This document shows positions 39,446 to 48,746 of a stretch of DNA of 64,000 nucleotides, piece after piece. The stretch comes from Alteromonadaceae bacterium Bs31 (GTDB taxonomy: Bacteria; Pseudomonadota; Gammaproteobacteria; Pseudomonadales; Cellvibrionaceae). The notes beneath the pieces were generated by a model, which worked only from the letters and a program-made list of their open reading frames with translations, ran no database searches and had not been told where the DNA came from. Made by a program: the position numbers and the translations under genes. Numbering within the stretch: the stretch's first letter is position 1; the number at the start of each line of letters is the position of its first letter. The stretch is taken from positions 124,001-188,000 of the forward strand of contig FXAI01000004.1 of assembly GCA_900177435.1 (NCBI GenBank), written 5' to 3'.

Positions 39446-40143
39446 TGAAAACGCAAGCACTCAATGATGAGGTCGCGCTTCGAATTGGTTTGGCGGTTAA
39501 GGAATTACAGGGTGTAAATACATCGGATTTACTAAAGCTGTTAATTACTATTATGGGTGAACCCATCACCCAGTCTAAATTAGCACGCTTACGGGCAAAG
39601 AAGGTACGTAGCCTGGGCGAAGATGTATTTAAGGGTATAGATGCCAGTCAATTTGAAAAAGCCTTCGCCTTATTAAAAGGTAGGGGTATACGGCAATACC
39701 TTCATCCAAAGCCAGAATTTGAAAGCGGAGTGTTCTGCGAGATAAGCGGTTCCCTGCGTGTTGCCTGTGCCTCAGATCGAGGAGAAAGTATCGACGGCAG
39801 TTTCGCAGAATGTGTGCGCTTTTTAATTTATCAGGTGTCTCCGGATTATTTGCGCTTAATTGATATTCGCGAACCTTCGCAAAAGATTGCCAGAGCAGAG
39901 AGGAATCAGGCGCGGGCCAGTTTGCTGCAAGACTGTGCCTTGGTTTATTCAACGGGTATTGGTGCCGCCGCCGCCGCGAAAGCGATAAAAGCAGGGGTAC
40001 AGCCCATTACGCTAAGTGCTGCAAACGCCCAGGACGCCTTAAGTAAATTGCAAGAAGTGCTCGCCCAGATAAACCCGCCGCCCTGGCTCGTAAAAGCTAT
40101 GGGTAAACCGTCCCTGGGCGTAAAATTGTACGGAGAGGTATAG
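39445..40143 (+). CDS. nifY: NifY, MoFe protein-associated chaperone
   Basis: 232 residues from a GTG overlapping the nifT stop. An N-terminal helical domain (ALRIGLAVKELQGVNTSDLL) is followed by a NifX-like domain (RVACASDRGESIDGSFAECVRFLIYQV). DGSF replaces the DGHF of the NafY copy at 29555, so the candidate cofactor-contact His is missing here. It binds apo-nitrogenase in Azotobacter and Klebsiella. Confidence 0.93.
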   Translation: MKTQALNDEVALRIGLAVKELQGVNTSDLLKLLITIMGEPITQSKLARLRAKKVRSLGEDVFKGIDASQFEKAFALLKGRGIRQYLHPKPEFESGVFCEISGSLRVACASDRGESIDGSFAECVRFLIYQVSPDYLRLIDIREPSQKIARAERNQARASLLQDCALVYSTGIGAAAAAKAIKAGVQPITLSAANAQDALSKLQEVLAQINPPPWLVKAMGKPSLGVKLYGEV

Positions 40144-40148
40144 CAGGT

Positions 40149-40415
40149 ATGATCGCACAAGAAGAATTGGAGCAGGTTGCTAGTCACGTTACCACCCACG
40201 GCTTATCTGAGCAGGTGATAACAGAATTAAAAAGCAAATTCCCAGGTAAACACTTCACCTGGTGTATGGAGGACGATATTCATACGGGCAAGCCGGTGTA
40301 CCAGGCGGAAGCATTCTCCATTTATGTGGTTAACTCCAAAGAGCACTGTTCTGTGCTCACCAACGATTTAGACAGTGCTTCCGGATATGTTCTGGCAGAA
40401 ACCGTAGTCGATTAG
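40149..40415 (+). CDS. Small nif-associated protein between nifY and lrv
   Basis: 88 residues, acidic, with FPGKHFTWCMEDDI as the most distinctive part. A small gene of this type occupies the same position in Azotobacter and Pseudomonas nif clusters (I believe the DUF6129 family, from memory). No catalytic motif or function is known to me. Confidence 0.8.
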   Translation: MIAQEELEQVASHVTTHGLSEQVITELKSKFPGKHFTWCMEDDIHTGKPVYQAEAFSIYVVNSKEHCSVLTNDLDSASGYVLAETVVD

Positions 40416-40441
40416 CGCTACTATACTCAGGGGGCCGTAGA

Positions 40442-41194
40442 GTGAACAAACCACCCACAAAGCAAAACGAGCCGGAAGACTTAACACCTGTAGCCGATTG
40501 CCGTTTTTGCTCCCATCGCTCAAACCTCTTATTGGCTGGCCGTTGCTCCCCCGGCAATATCTGCGTAAAAGTGGATAGCGGTCGGCAAATCGACCGATTT
40601 TTACGTGTTAACCCCCAATACGCTTCGATTTATTTGCGTGATGATTTCTGGGAGCGCAGAGCAATCTCCGTGCGCTATGCACCGCTTGATGCCCTGGACA
40701 GGCTAGTGGCAGACCCGGACGAAGCTGTAAGGCGCGCTGTGGCCTATCGCTTACCGCGAGAGCAACTGCACCAGCTAATGGACGATGAAGATCGTGAAGT
40801 TCGCATCACTGTTGCAGACAGAATTCCCATCGAGCAACTGGAAGCCATGGCCAGCGATGTGGATTACCTCGTGCGTGCCTATGTTGCGCAACGCTTGCCA
40901 GTCGGCCGTTTGTTTCGTTTTATCCGCGATCCGGATCTTCAGGTAAGAAAAATTATTGCCCGTCGTGTGCCGGAAGAAAGCTTGGGGCTTATGTTCTCAG
41001 ACAGAGAGCCAGAAGTCAGGCGCATAGTCGCCAGTCGGCTAACAGGGGATGAGCTTAGGCCCTTACTGCAGGATGCAGATTGGACCGTGAGGCTGGAAGC
41101 GGTTAAAAATGCCCCCTTGGATGCCATAGCTGAATTAAATGAAGAGGACGAGGAAGTACTCCTGATAATTCAACAGCGCCTCGCTGAAGACTAG
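40442..41194 (+). CDS. LRV protein, leucine-rich repeat variant with Fe-S cluster
   Basis: 250 residues, starting at GTG. The N-terminus has four cysteines in C-x2-C-x11-C-x5-C (CRFCSHRSNLLLAGRCSPGNIC), which hold a [4Fe-4S] cluster in the Azotobacter LRV protein. About eight 24-residue helical repeats follow (DPDEAVRRAVAYRLPREQL, DEDREVRITVADRIPIEQL and so on). It is the last gene of this nif run; in Azotobacter nifEN follow, but here they do not. Confidence 0.92.
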   Translation: MNKPPTKQNEPEDLTPVADCRFCSHRSNLLLAGRCSPGNICVKVDSGRQIDRFLRVNPQYASIYLRDDFWERRAISVRYAPLDALDRLVADPDEAVRRAVAYRLPREQLHQLMDDEDREVRITVADRIPIEQLEAMASDVDYLVRAYVAQRLPVGRLFRFIRDPDLQVRKIIARRVPEESLGLMFSDREPEVRRIVASRLTGDELRPLLQDADWTVRLEAVKNAPLDAIAELNEEDEEVLLIIQQRLAED

Positions 41195-42499
41195 GCCTAT
41201 AGTTCACAGTTGCTTTCGACTATGCGAAGCGCTGTTAAAAGTTGAAAAAGGGCTAAGGATTAACGGGGCCAAATCCTATTGCTCCTTGATTACATTTCCC
41301 TGACTTAGTATTAATTGTTGCTGTGTAAATTGTCCTCCCGCATTGTGTAACCAATGCCATCCGTGTTCTTGCGATCGTCCTGATCCACTGGGTTTAAATT
41401 TCATTTATTTTTTTTGCGGTAATTATCGTAGATTGCTGGCGCGAATAACTATTTATAAAGTGCAGCGAATTTAAATGCTTGGCGATAAAGAATGTTGGTT
41501 AATGTTGTTACTTTTTACGGCTGTTTGTGTTTTGTGGGTGATAGTTTTTGAATGGTACGTCAAGAGAAGTGTTTTTTATGGCTTGAGAAAATATTTTTTC
41601 GGGTCTTCTAAAGTGTACCGTTTTTAATGGCGAAAAATAAGTTGGTCGTTGTGGCCTGTCTCGATTTAATAGTAGTTGATGATAAAAATAATGCGGCTAT
41701 TGATTGGCTTGTTCGTGGTTAATGAAGCAAATTTACAATAGCAATAACTTAATCATCGATCCCTTCAGTGTCTTCCCATAGGCCCTGGTTTCCTCGGTAG
41801 ATCTTAGTTTCCAAATTTTGATAGCTTGATGAAAGTACGGTATAACATCTAGCAGCCTTTGGCCTGGGTAGTTAATTATATTTTGTGCATATAGTTTCTG
41901 CTTAACTGCCACGCGAGGCAAGGCTATTCCTCTTAGTGAGTATACTCAAGGATTCTGCAGAATAATGTGTGTTTCTGAATTGCTTCTCCTGCTGGTGCGA
42001 TGTGCCTGGTGAAGAATCTGCCAGTAACGCACAGTCGCATACTATTTGTCCTCAGGGTTTCTCGGGGCGATCGCTAGTCTTTCCCCCTCTAGCCTCCCCG
42101 ACTAGCAGTAATCCTGGCGCGAGAGTATGCTTTTCGGCTGCGCTCGAAAGCTCTGGTTGTGTGCTTGGTTAGGCCTCATGGTCGCTTTGCGTTTGGGGAT
42201 CATCGAGCTAAGCTTCTCTCTACCAGAATGGGTGCCATAAGAAAGGCTCCATAAGAAAGCATTCTATAAAATAGTGTCTTTTGCCTGTGTGACTACTGGT
42301 TACGCTGCTTGGCCTCTCTGCCGATCTTAAAGGTGATATGCCTGCGCTATGAGCAAAATACAGGTAGTACGCTATGGCTGCGATGGTGACACTGCGAGTT
42401 TATAAACAGGTTATAATTCCGTGTTGCGTGACTCTGAGCGTTATCGAGCTTACGTAGTGTTTCCCCCAAAGAATGGTTTTCCAAATAGGTAACGACGGT
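41195..42499 (+). other. 1.3-kb gap after the nif run without a supported gene
   Basis: AT-rich in its first half. Short frames (41733-41921 minus, 41969-42172 plus) have no ribosome site, and their translations do not look like folded proteins. GCTAGTC at about 42070 can pair with GACTAGC about 26 bases on. No insertion sequence, tRNA or attachment site is recognised. The stretch marks the junction where the Azotobacter-type order breaks off and may be decayed DNA. Confidence 0.5.
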
Positions 42500-42955
42500 A
42501 TGCGACTAGCATCATCAGCAATATTTCTTTCCTTTATATCCGCTATAGCCTGTGCAGATACTCTCAAGCCTTTCACTACGGATGGTTGCAGTATTTTTCC
42601 CGACGGTAGTCTCGAAGACAATGCAAAATGGATGGAGTGTTGTATAAGGCATGATTTTGCGTATTGGCAGGGGGGCAGCCTGCTCGAACGCGAAGAAGCA
42701 GATGACGAGCTCAAAAGCTGCGTGGCTAACCTGGGGGAGAAAAATATCTCTCTCTTAATGCACTTAGGTGTGCGTATGGGGGGCTCCCCTCTGTACCCCA
42801 CATGGTATAGGTGGGGCTATGGCTGGTCATATATGCGCGGTTATGAGCCACTCAGCAAAGAGGAGCAGGCGCAAATAAAGGGACAGTTACTGGTATTGCA
42901 TAATTTGATCGGTGAATTCTTGGATCAAGCCGCGTCGAAGGCCAGTGTTGAGTGA
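42500..42955 (+). CDS. Secreted phospholipase A2-like small protein
   Basis: 151 residues from the ATG at 42500 (or 160 from 42473). The later start gives a clean signal peptide (MRLASSAIFLSFISAIACA). The mature protein has TDGCSIFPDGS and WMECCIRHDFAYWQGG; the CCxxHDxxY pattern is the phospholipase A2 active-site helix with the catalytic His-Asp pair. Six cysteines are available for disulfides. The calcium loop typical of PLA2 is not obvious, so enzymatic activity is uncertain. It precedes a secreted glycosidase gene. Confidence 0.65.
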   Translation: MRLASSAIFLSFISAIACADTLKPFTTDGCSIFPDGSLEDNAKWMECCIRHDFAYWQGGSLLEREEADDELKSCVANLGEKNISLLMHLGVRMGGSPLYPTWYRWGYGWSYMRGYEPLSKEEQAQIKGQLLVLHNLIGEFLDQAASKASVE

Positions 42956-43041
42956 TTGAGTGGCAAATCCGCTACTCCCGATGCTTGGGGGGCAGGTGCA
43001 CAATGAGAATTAATAAATAATAATATTTTCGAGGTGAATAA

Positions 43042-44544
43042 ATGACATATAAATGGGCGTGTTTAAAAAAAATAATGCTATCGGCTACATATGTATGTTC
43101 GTTGCTATCGGTAGATGTTTGGTCGGATGAGCCTCCCTGGCAACACGGTGCGCTCGGAGCCTCTGAAAGCGGCCACAGTATTGCGCATACTGATGGTGAG
43201 CCCTTTCTGTGGATGGGGGATACAGCGTGGGGAATGTTCCAGCAGTTGACGCGGGAGGAAATTGACCGCTATTTGGATAACCGACAAGCGCTTGGCTTTA
43301 CCGTAATTCAATCCGTGGCGTTTTGGTTTCCGCATGGGGGAGGGCTTTCCATGGGGCCTCACAATGCTGCGAATGTATACGGGCACAGGCCTTTTGTTGG
43401 CGAACACGATGCCCCCAATACCGCACAGCCTTTGTTAATTGAGGGGGGCGATGCAAACAAGCCCAACGATTATTGGGATCACGCGGACTACATTGTTGCG
43501 GCAGTTAAAAAACGCAATATGTATCTCGCGCTTTTACCCTGCTGGGGGCGGGCCTATGTCACTCCTCAGATGGGCGGGCAAGAACCGGAGTTTAACCGTT
43601 CCGAGGCGAAATCCTATGGAGAGTTTTTAGGTAAGCGCTACAAAAATGAACCACATATATTATGGGTTCTAGGTGGTGATGCCAAAGCGCAGCTGCAGGG
43701 ATACGACAAAAACGGCGATCTTCAGAACTGGGACAAGCGAGATGTTTTTAGAGCCATGGCCGAAGGCATCGCCAAGGGTGTAACGGGTAAGAGATTATCG
43801 TGGAAGAAAAAAAGTCGGGCGTGGGACAAACTATTTATCACCTTTCATCCCGATGGCGATGCTCCCGATAATTCCTCAAAATGGTTTCACAATGATGCCT
43901 GGCTTAGCGCTAATGGGGTTGAGGTATGGAAAGAGGTGGATAGAGTGTATGCGGTTATGCTTAAGGACTATCAACTCACGCCCGCTAAACCGAGCCTGTT
44001 TCTGGAGGGTTCTTATGAGTATGGGTCCTACAGGCAGGAGTGTGGCTGGATAACCCCGCTTAAGTATCGCAGGCAGGTGTATCACAGCTTTTTTGCGGGC
44101 GCTGCTGGCCATACCTACGGCGCCGGGCCTATCTGGCCCATGCGCGGTAACGAAGGTGACTATAGTTGCGGTTATACATGGGAGCAGGCCTTGGCATTTC
44201 CCGGAGCAGTGCAATTTGCCGCTGTGGCCAAACCGTTTTTAATTAAGCATGATTGGTCAAACTGGGTTCCCGATGGCGGATTAATCGAGGGGCGCAGTGG
44301 TAGTGGCGAAAGTAAAATAATGTCAGTAAAACTGCGTTCTGCACAGAAAGGCCTGATTTATTTTTCCAATCGTTCCCACGTCAAAATAAAAAATATCTTG
44401 GGCGCTACCGCCGGCGCGGTCTGGTTTGATCCGCGCAATGGCCGAGAGGAAGCCGCAGAAACATTTTTACCTGATGAAGTGCGGGAAATGGCACCTCCAA
44501 GCGGCTGGGAAGATGGTGTGCTTATCTTGAATGTGCAGCCCTAG
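43042..44544 (+). CDS. DUF4038 (apiosidase-like) secreted glycoside hydrolase
   Basis: 500 residues with an N-terminal export signal (about residues 1-27). The core starts PFLWMGDTAWGMFQQLTREEID, then the TIM-barrel residues LGFTVIQSVAF, ILWVLGGDAKA and FLEGSYEYG, and ends with a small C-terminal domain (VWFDPRNGREE) as in DUF4038/GH140-type enzymes. Likely acid/base and nucleophile carboxylates are the Asp of LGGDA and Glu of LEGSYE. GH140 members release apiose from rhamnogalacturonan II; the exact substrate here is unknown. GAGGTGAATAA precedes the ATG. Confidence 0.8.
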   Translation: MTYKWACLKKIMLSATYVCSLLSVDVWSDEPPWQHGALGASESGHSIAHTDGEPFLWMGDTAWGMFQQLTREEIDRYLDNRQALGFTVIQSVAFWFPHGGGLSMGPHNAANVYGHRPFVGEHDAPNTAQPLLIEGGDANKPNDYWDHADYIVAAVKKRNMYLALLPCWGRAYVTPQMGGQEPEFNRSEAKSYGEFLGKRYKNEPHILWVLGGDAKAQLQGYDKNGDLQNWDKRDVFRAMAEGIAKGVTGKRLSWKKKSRAWDKLFITFHPDGDAPDNSSKWFHNDAWLSANGVEVWKEVDRVYAVMLKDYQLTPAKPSLFLEGSYEYGSYRQECGWITPLKYRRQVYHSFFAGAAGHTYGAGPIWPMRGNEGDYSCGYTWEQALAFPGAVQFAAVAKPFLIKHDWSNWVPDGGLIEGRSGSGESKIMSVKLRSAQKGLIYFSNRSHVKIKNILGATAGAVWFDPRNGREEAAETFLPDEVREMAPPSGWEDGVLILNVQP

Positions 44545-44628
44545 TGCTATCGCGAGAGGCAATACTGGCGATATGCTCGGGCTCGCTTACTTGTGAAATA
44601 ACATTTAAAACGTAGACTGGTGAATTAA

Positions 44629-45059
44629 CTGAAAAAAACACGCGATAAAAATGTTGGCTATCTGCGCGGATTATTTATTCTGTCGCTAATATTTATGGCG
44701 CAAACTGTAGACGCCGCCAGTGCAGATAATAGGGAGGCGCTTGCGAGGAAGCTATCCAAGCCAATTGCCTCATTAATTAGCGTACCTTTCCAGTTTAATC
44801 ATGACTGTGATTTAGGGCCAGAGGACAAGGGCGAACGCTACCTGCTGAATTTTCAACCGGTAATCCCAGTCTCCTTGGGTGCGACTGGAAAGCTGAGCAA
44901 TGGCTGGTGCCGGTCAATTTCATGGTGTCTAAAGTCACAAAATTGGGTGGTCAGCTGGTGAGTGTTGGTGGCGGAGTACGTTACTGGGCAGAGAGTTCGG
45001 ATGGCGGCCCGGAAGGCCTGGGTGTGCGTTTAATGTTTGTCCTGCTATTTCCAAAATAG
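44629..45059 (+). pseudogene. Decayed outer-membrane-type 'transporter' gene with internal deletion
   Basis: The first frame encodes a signal-like LFILSLIFMAQTVDAASAD, then NREALARKLSKPIASLISVPF and FNHDCDLGPEDKGERYLLNFQPVIPVSL, the N-terminal signature of a beta-barrel 'transporter/neuromedin U-like' family. At about 44880 the reading shifts frame to WLVPVNFMVSKVTKLGGQLV, VGGGVRYWAES and a terminal RLMFVLLFPK, which is the C-terminal end of the same family. About 150 central residues are missing, and there is no ATG at the expected start. The gene is therefore a remnant left by deletion and frameshift. Confidence 0.75.
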
Positions 45060-45676
45060 CCAAAAAATAAATTTTTATTGGGGAGGTTTGCCAGAACAAA
45101 TACAGTTATCCTCTGGCCTAGACGGAGTAAATCCTGCTGCTTGGGCAAATCGGTTTAAGAAAGATAATGCGACTTCCCATGTCGCTTATCCCGAGTATGC
45201 AGTTTTTTATATTTTCTGAAAAAGTATAAGCCACTTTTTTGTGGCGATGATGTGTTTTTAAAATCCGCCAATTGAACCAAAAAGGAACTTTAAATTTTGC
45301 AATTTTAACCATTTGTTTTGTTTTAGTATTTACTCTTGTTAACTTGCTGATTAATTGGGCACGTAAACCTTATAGTCCATAGTTTGTTAAGAACGGGTGT
45401 TATTCAAGTGAAGCCTAATGCGGCTACATGAGCTACTGGTATACACCTACTGTTGTTCTTAGCTTCCAGCCAAGCATGCCGTGCATGCAAGGAGTATAAG
45501 TTACTGCTGTAATATTCCTCCCCCACGATTTAACGGTTAAAGGGCCCTTCTATCTAGCGCTTGCCTATCGCGCGCGGAGGCAGGAAATAGGGCGTATAGT
45601 GGGCATAGCGCATACAGCAGTGGGCGCAATTAAAACATTTACATGATTAAGGTTTAGCTGGTTCAGGTCGATCACT
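45060..45676 (+). other. 617-base gap between the remnant gene and the CheB-CheR gene
   Basis: No supported frame. It holds a short hairpin (GCCAC-TTTTTT-GTGGC near 45229-45244). No sigma-54 element, RNA gene or mobile-element end was found. A sigma-70 promoter for the sensory genes probably lies in its last part but was not pinpointed. Confidence 0.45.
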
Positions 45677-48600
45677 ATGGTTGTTAAAAAAAGGGTCAAA
45701 AAAAGTACCTCCGCGTCAAAGGGTGGAGCGAGTGCTGTTGCCAGCTCTGGGCAAGTGCCTATTGTCGGTATAGGGGCTTCCGCAGGAGGCCTCGAGGCAT
45801 TTGAGACGTTCTTTCGTGTGTGCCCGGAAGGTACGGGTATGGCCTTTGTTTTGGTGCCACATTTGGATCCCGGCCACGAGAGCTTATTAGCAGAAATACT
45901 GCAGCGCTCTACCAGTATGAAGGTGACACAGGCACAAGACATGATGGCGCTGGAAGCAAATTGTGTTTTTATCATTCCGCCAAATCGCGAGATGACCCTT
46001 GTAAAAGGAACTTTGCGACTTTTTCTACCCGAGGCAGCTCCAGGCCATCGTTTACCCATCGATATTTTCTTCAAATCCTTGGCTGCGGACCAAGGGGAAA
46101 AAGCCATTGGTATTGTGCTCTCGGGTACCGCAACTGACGGCACTCTGGGTTTGAGCGCGATATTGGCAGCCGGTGGTGCCTGTATTGTGCAAGATCCAAC
46201 CGGTGCTAAATACGATGGTATGCCGCAAAGTGCGATTAGCAGTGGATTCGCAACGCATATTCTGCAGGTAGATGGCATGCCCGCGGAGTTAATTCGACTC
46301 GTCAATGAAACAGGTTCCGCTTATAAACGGCCTGCCATCAGCACGGAAAAGTATTCTGACGGTATTGACGAGGTACTAGTCGCGCTGCGTGCCAGTAGCG
46401 GACACGATTTTTCACAGTATAAAAAAAGCACCATAGGGCGCAGAATTGCACGGCGCATGTCTCTGCACGGCATTGATAACGAAGGGATCTACGCCAGACT
46501 ATTGAAGGAAAATCCGCTGGAGGTAAAGCTTCTGTTTAAAGAGCTGCTAATCAACGTGACCAGTTTTTTCCGTGACCCGGAAGCCTTTGTCGAACTCAGT
46601 AAAAACATTTTTCCTCGACTGTTTAAAGACAAACCCCCTGGTTACGTGTTTCGAGTTTGGGTAGCGGGATGCTCAACTGGGGAAGAAGCCTATTCCATCG
46701 CCATATTGCTGAGTGAGCTACAGGATACAGGACGGCAGCTTCGGGATCTGGGAATAACCTTTCAGGTATTTGCTACCGACCTGGATGATGAAGCTATTAC
46801 AGTGGCACGCAGTGGTTGCTATCCCGCACACATTGCGGAGGATATTTCGCCAGAGCGCTTGGAACGTTTTTTTTCTAAAGCCGATGAGGGTTACAAGGTA
46901 AAGAAAGAGCTGCGTGATATGGTGGTGTTTGCGGTACAAAATGTGATTAAAGACCCGCCCTTTACCAAGCTCGATTTTCTAAGCTGCCGTAATTTGATGA
47001 TTTATTTAGAGTCAGGCTTGCAAAATTGCTTAATAAGCACCTTTCACTATGCACTCAATCCCATGGGTGTGTTGTTTTTATCCACGTCAGAAAGTATTAA
47101 TAATCCTCCGGGCCTTTTTTTGGCCTTAGATCGTAAGTGGAAGTTTTATCAGGCCCTTCATGCTAGTGAGCGCGGATGGCCGCGTATTAGTATAAAACGC
47201 GATATCTTTAACCCGCATACCACGCTTAACGCTGCAAGTAGGAGTTCAGAAGTAAACATGTCGAATAATAGAGTAAAGCCTTTAAGCATTGCTGATATAA
47301 GTCACCGCGTTCTACTGCAATCTTTTGCCCCAGCTTCCGTTACTATCGATAGTGCAGGCAATATTCTCTATATTCATGGGGATACCGGTCATTACCTTCG
47401 CCCCGCACCGGGGCCCGTGAGCAACAATGTTTTTGAAATGGCGCGGGAAGGTTTGCAACAGGCCTTACGCAGTGCGGTGCAGCGTGCCACTAGCAATGCA
47501 GAGCCTGCGTTTTCTGAAAAAGTATCGGTAAAAACTAACGGTGGCTTTTCTCTGGTGCAGTTTGCTATCCAGCGCTTGGTGGAGGCGCCTAGCGGTGACA
47601 ACTTACTGCTCATTAGCTTTAAAAATCTGGAAAATCCTCATTCGGGCGACGCTGCACTAGAGAGTGTGGTAGGGGTTAACGCACTTGCTCAAGATAGTGA
47701 GCCTGGTACTGCCGATGCCGGCCGCATTAAGGCGCTGGAGTTACAACTGGCTTACGCGGAAGAAACGCTTAAAACTCAAAATGAAGAGCAGCAGGCTTTT
47801 TATGAAGAGCTTAAATCCACTAATGAAGAACTACAGTCCACTAATGAAGAGCTGCAATCCGCGAATGAAGAATTGGAGACCTCGAAAGAAGAGTTGCAAT
47901 CGTTGAATGAAGAAACTATTACCGTCAACGCAGAGTTGAATGCCAGAATTGTTCAGCTTACGGGTATTCAGAATGATATGAAAAACCTCTTGGACAGCGT
48001 TGGCACCGCGACGCTGTTTTTAGACCATCAGCTGTGTATTCGTCGCCATACCCCAGCGGCGGCAAAAATATATCGTTTAATTGCTACTGACGACGGTCGC
48101 CCCTTAAGTGATATAGCATCTAATCTTGATCTGGATCAGCAAAAATTGCTCTTCAAGGATTTGCAAAAGGTGCTGGATACGCTAATACCTATAGAAAGGG
48201 AAGTGCAAACAGCGGATGGAGAATGGTTTCTCGCCCGAATACAGCCTTATCGCACACTGGATAACGTGATCGAAGGGGTCGTGCTTACCTTTACGTCTAT
48301 TACTTCATTCAAACATGCATCTGAAAGTGCGCAGCTAGCTCGTGACAAACTTGCACAAACAGAGCGGGCGGTAACACAAACTGCCCTTGAGTTGGCCGAA
48401 GGCATAATTGATATGGTACACGAGCCGCTTATTGTGCTGGATAAAACCTTACTTATTGTCTCTGCTAACCAAGCCTTTTTTAAGGCGTTTAATCTGGCCG
48501 CGTTGGATGTAGTGGGGCGAAAGATTGATGAGTTTGCCAGCAAGCATTGGAGCATTTCGTCTTTGAAAGCACTACTGGCTAAAGTATTGAGCGAAGATCA

Positions 48601-48733
48601 AGCTGCTGAAGCAGTTCCTGTGGAGCATAAACACCCTGCTGTGGGTGAGTGTAATTCCCTACTCAGCGCTCGGCGTATTGTTACTGCTGCAGGAAAAACG
48701 GAATTGATCCTGTTCTCTATAGTGAAGCCTTAA
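45677..48733 (+). CDS. CheB-CheR fusion with PAS domains
   Basis: 1,018 residues. CheB methylesterase (about 22-210) has its Ser in GIGASAGGLEAF, His in LVPHLDPGHES and Asp in LSGTATDGTLG. CheR methyltransferase (about 225-480) has GRRIARRM, VTSFFRDPEAF, the SAM loop VWVAGCSTGEEAYS and FATDLDDEAI. A Glu-rich coiled coil (about 690-765; NEELQSTNEELQSANEELE) links to two PAS domains (about 770-890, 905-1010). Such fusions feed methylation-type or PAS signals to a partner kinase. The next gene, 13 bases away, is a histidine kinase. Confidence 0.95.
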   Translation: MVVKKRVKKSTSASKGGASAVASSGQVPIVGIGASAGGLEAFETFFRVCPEGTGMAFVLVPHLDPGHESLLAEILQRSTSMKVTQAQDMMALEANCVFIIPPNREMTLVKGTLRLFLPEAAPGHRLPIDIFFKSLAADQGEKAIGIVLSGTATDGTLGLSAILAAGGACIVQDPTGAKYDGMPQSAISSGFATHILQVDGMPAELIRLVNETGSAYKRPAISTEKYSDGIDEVLVALRASSGHDFSQYKKSTIGRRIARRMSLHGIDNEGIYARLLKENPLEVKLLFKELLINVTSFFRDPEAFVELSKNIFPRLFKDKPPGYVFRVWVAGCSTGEEAYSIAILLSELQDTGRQLRDLGITFQVFATDLDDEAITVARSGCYPAHIAEDISPERLERFFSKADEGYKVKKELRDMVVFAVQNVIKDPPFTKLDFLSCRNLMIYLESGLQNCLISTFHYALNPMGVLFLSTSESINNPPGLFLALDRKWKFYQALHASERGWPRISIKRDIFNPHTTLNAASRSSEVNMSNNRVKPLSIADISHRVLLQSFAPASVTIDSAGNILYIHGDTGHYLRPAPGPVSNNVFEMAREGLQQALRSAVQRATSNAEPAFSEKVSVKTNGGFSLVQFAIQRLVEAPSGDNLLLISFKNLENPHSGDAALESVVGVNALAQDSEPGTADAGRIKALELQLAYAEETLKTQNEEQQAFYEELKSTNEELQSTNEELQSANEELETSKEELQSLNEETITVNAELNARIVQLTGIQNDMKNLLDSVGTATLFLDHQLCIRRHTPAAAKIYRLIATDDGRPLSDIASNLDLDQQKLLFKDLQKVLDTLIPIEREVQTADGEWFLARIQPYRTLDNVIEGVVLTFTSITSFKHASESAQLARDKLAQTERAVTQTALELAEGIIDMVHEPLIVLDKTLLIVSANQAFFKAFNLAALDVVGRKIDEFASKHWSISSLKALLAKVLSEDQAAEAVPVEHKHPAVGECNSLLSARRIVTAAGKTELILFSIVKP

Positions 48734-48746
48734 GCGGAGGGGCTAA

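Noticed and set aside
41733-41921. 62-codon minus-strand frame after lrv
   Set aside because: No ribosome site, no similarity recognised, AT-rich gap; unsupported as a gene.
47780-47935. Repetitive DNA resembling a tandem repeat
   Set aside because: It is the NEELQSxNEELQS coiled coil of the CheB-CheR protein, normal for that family.
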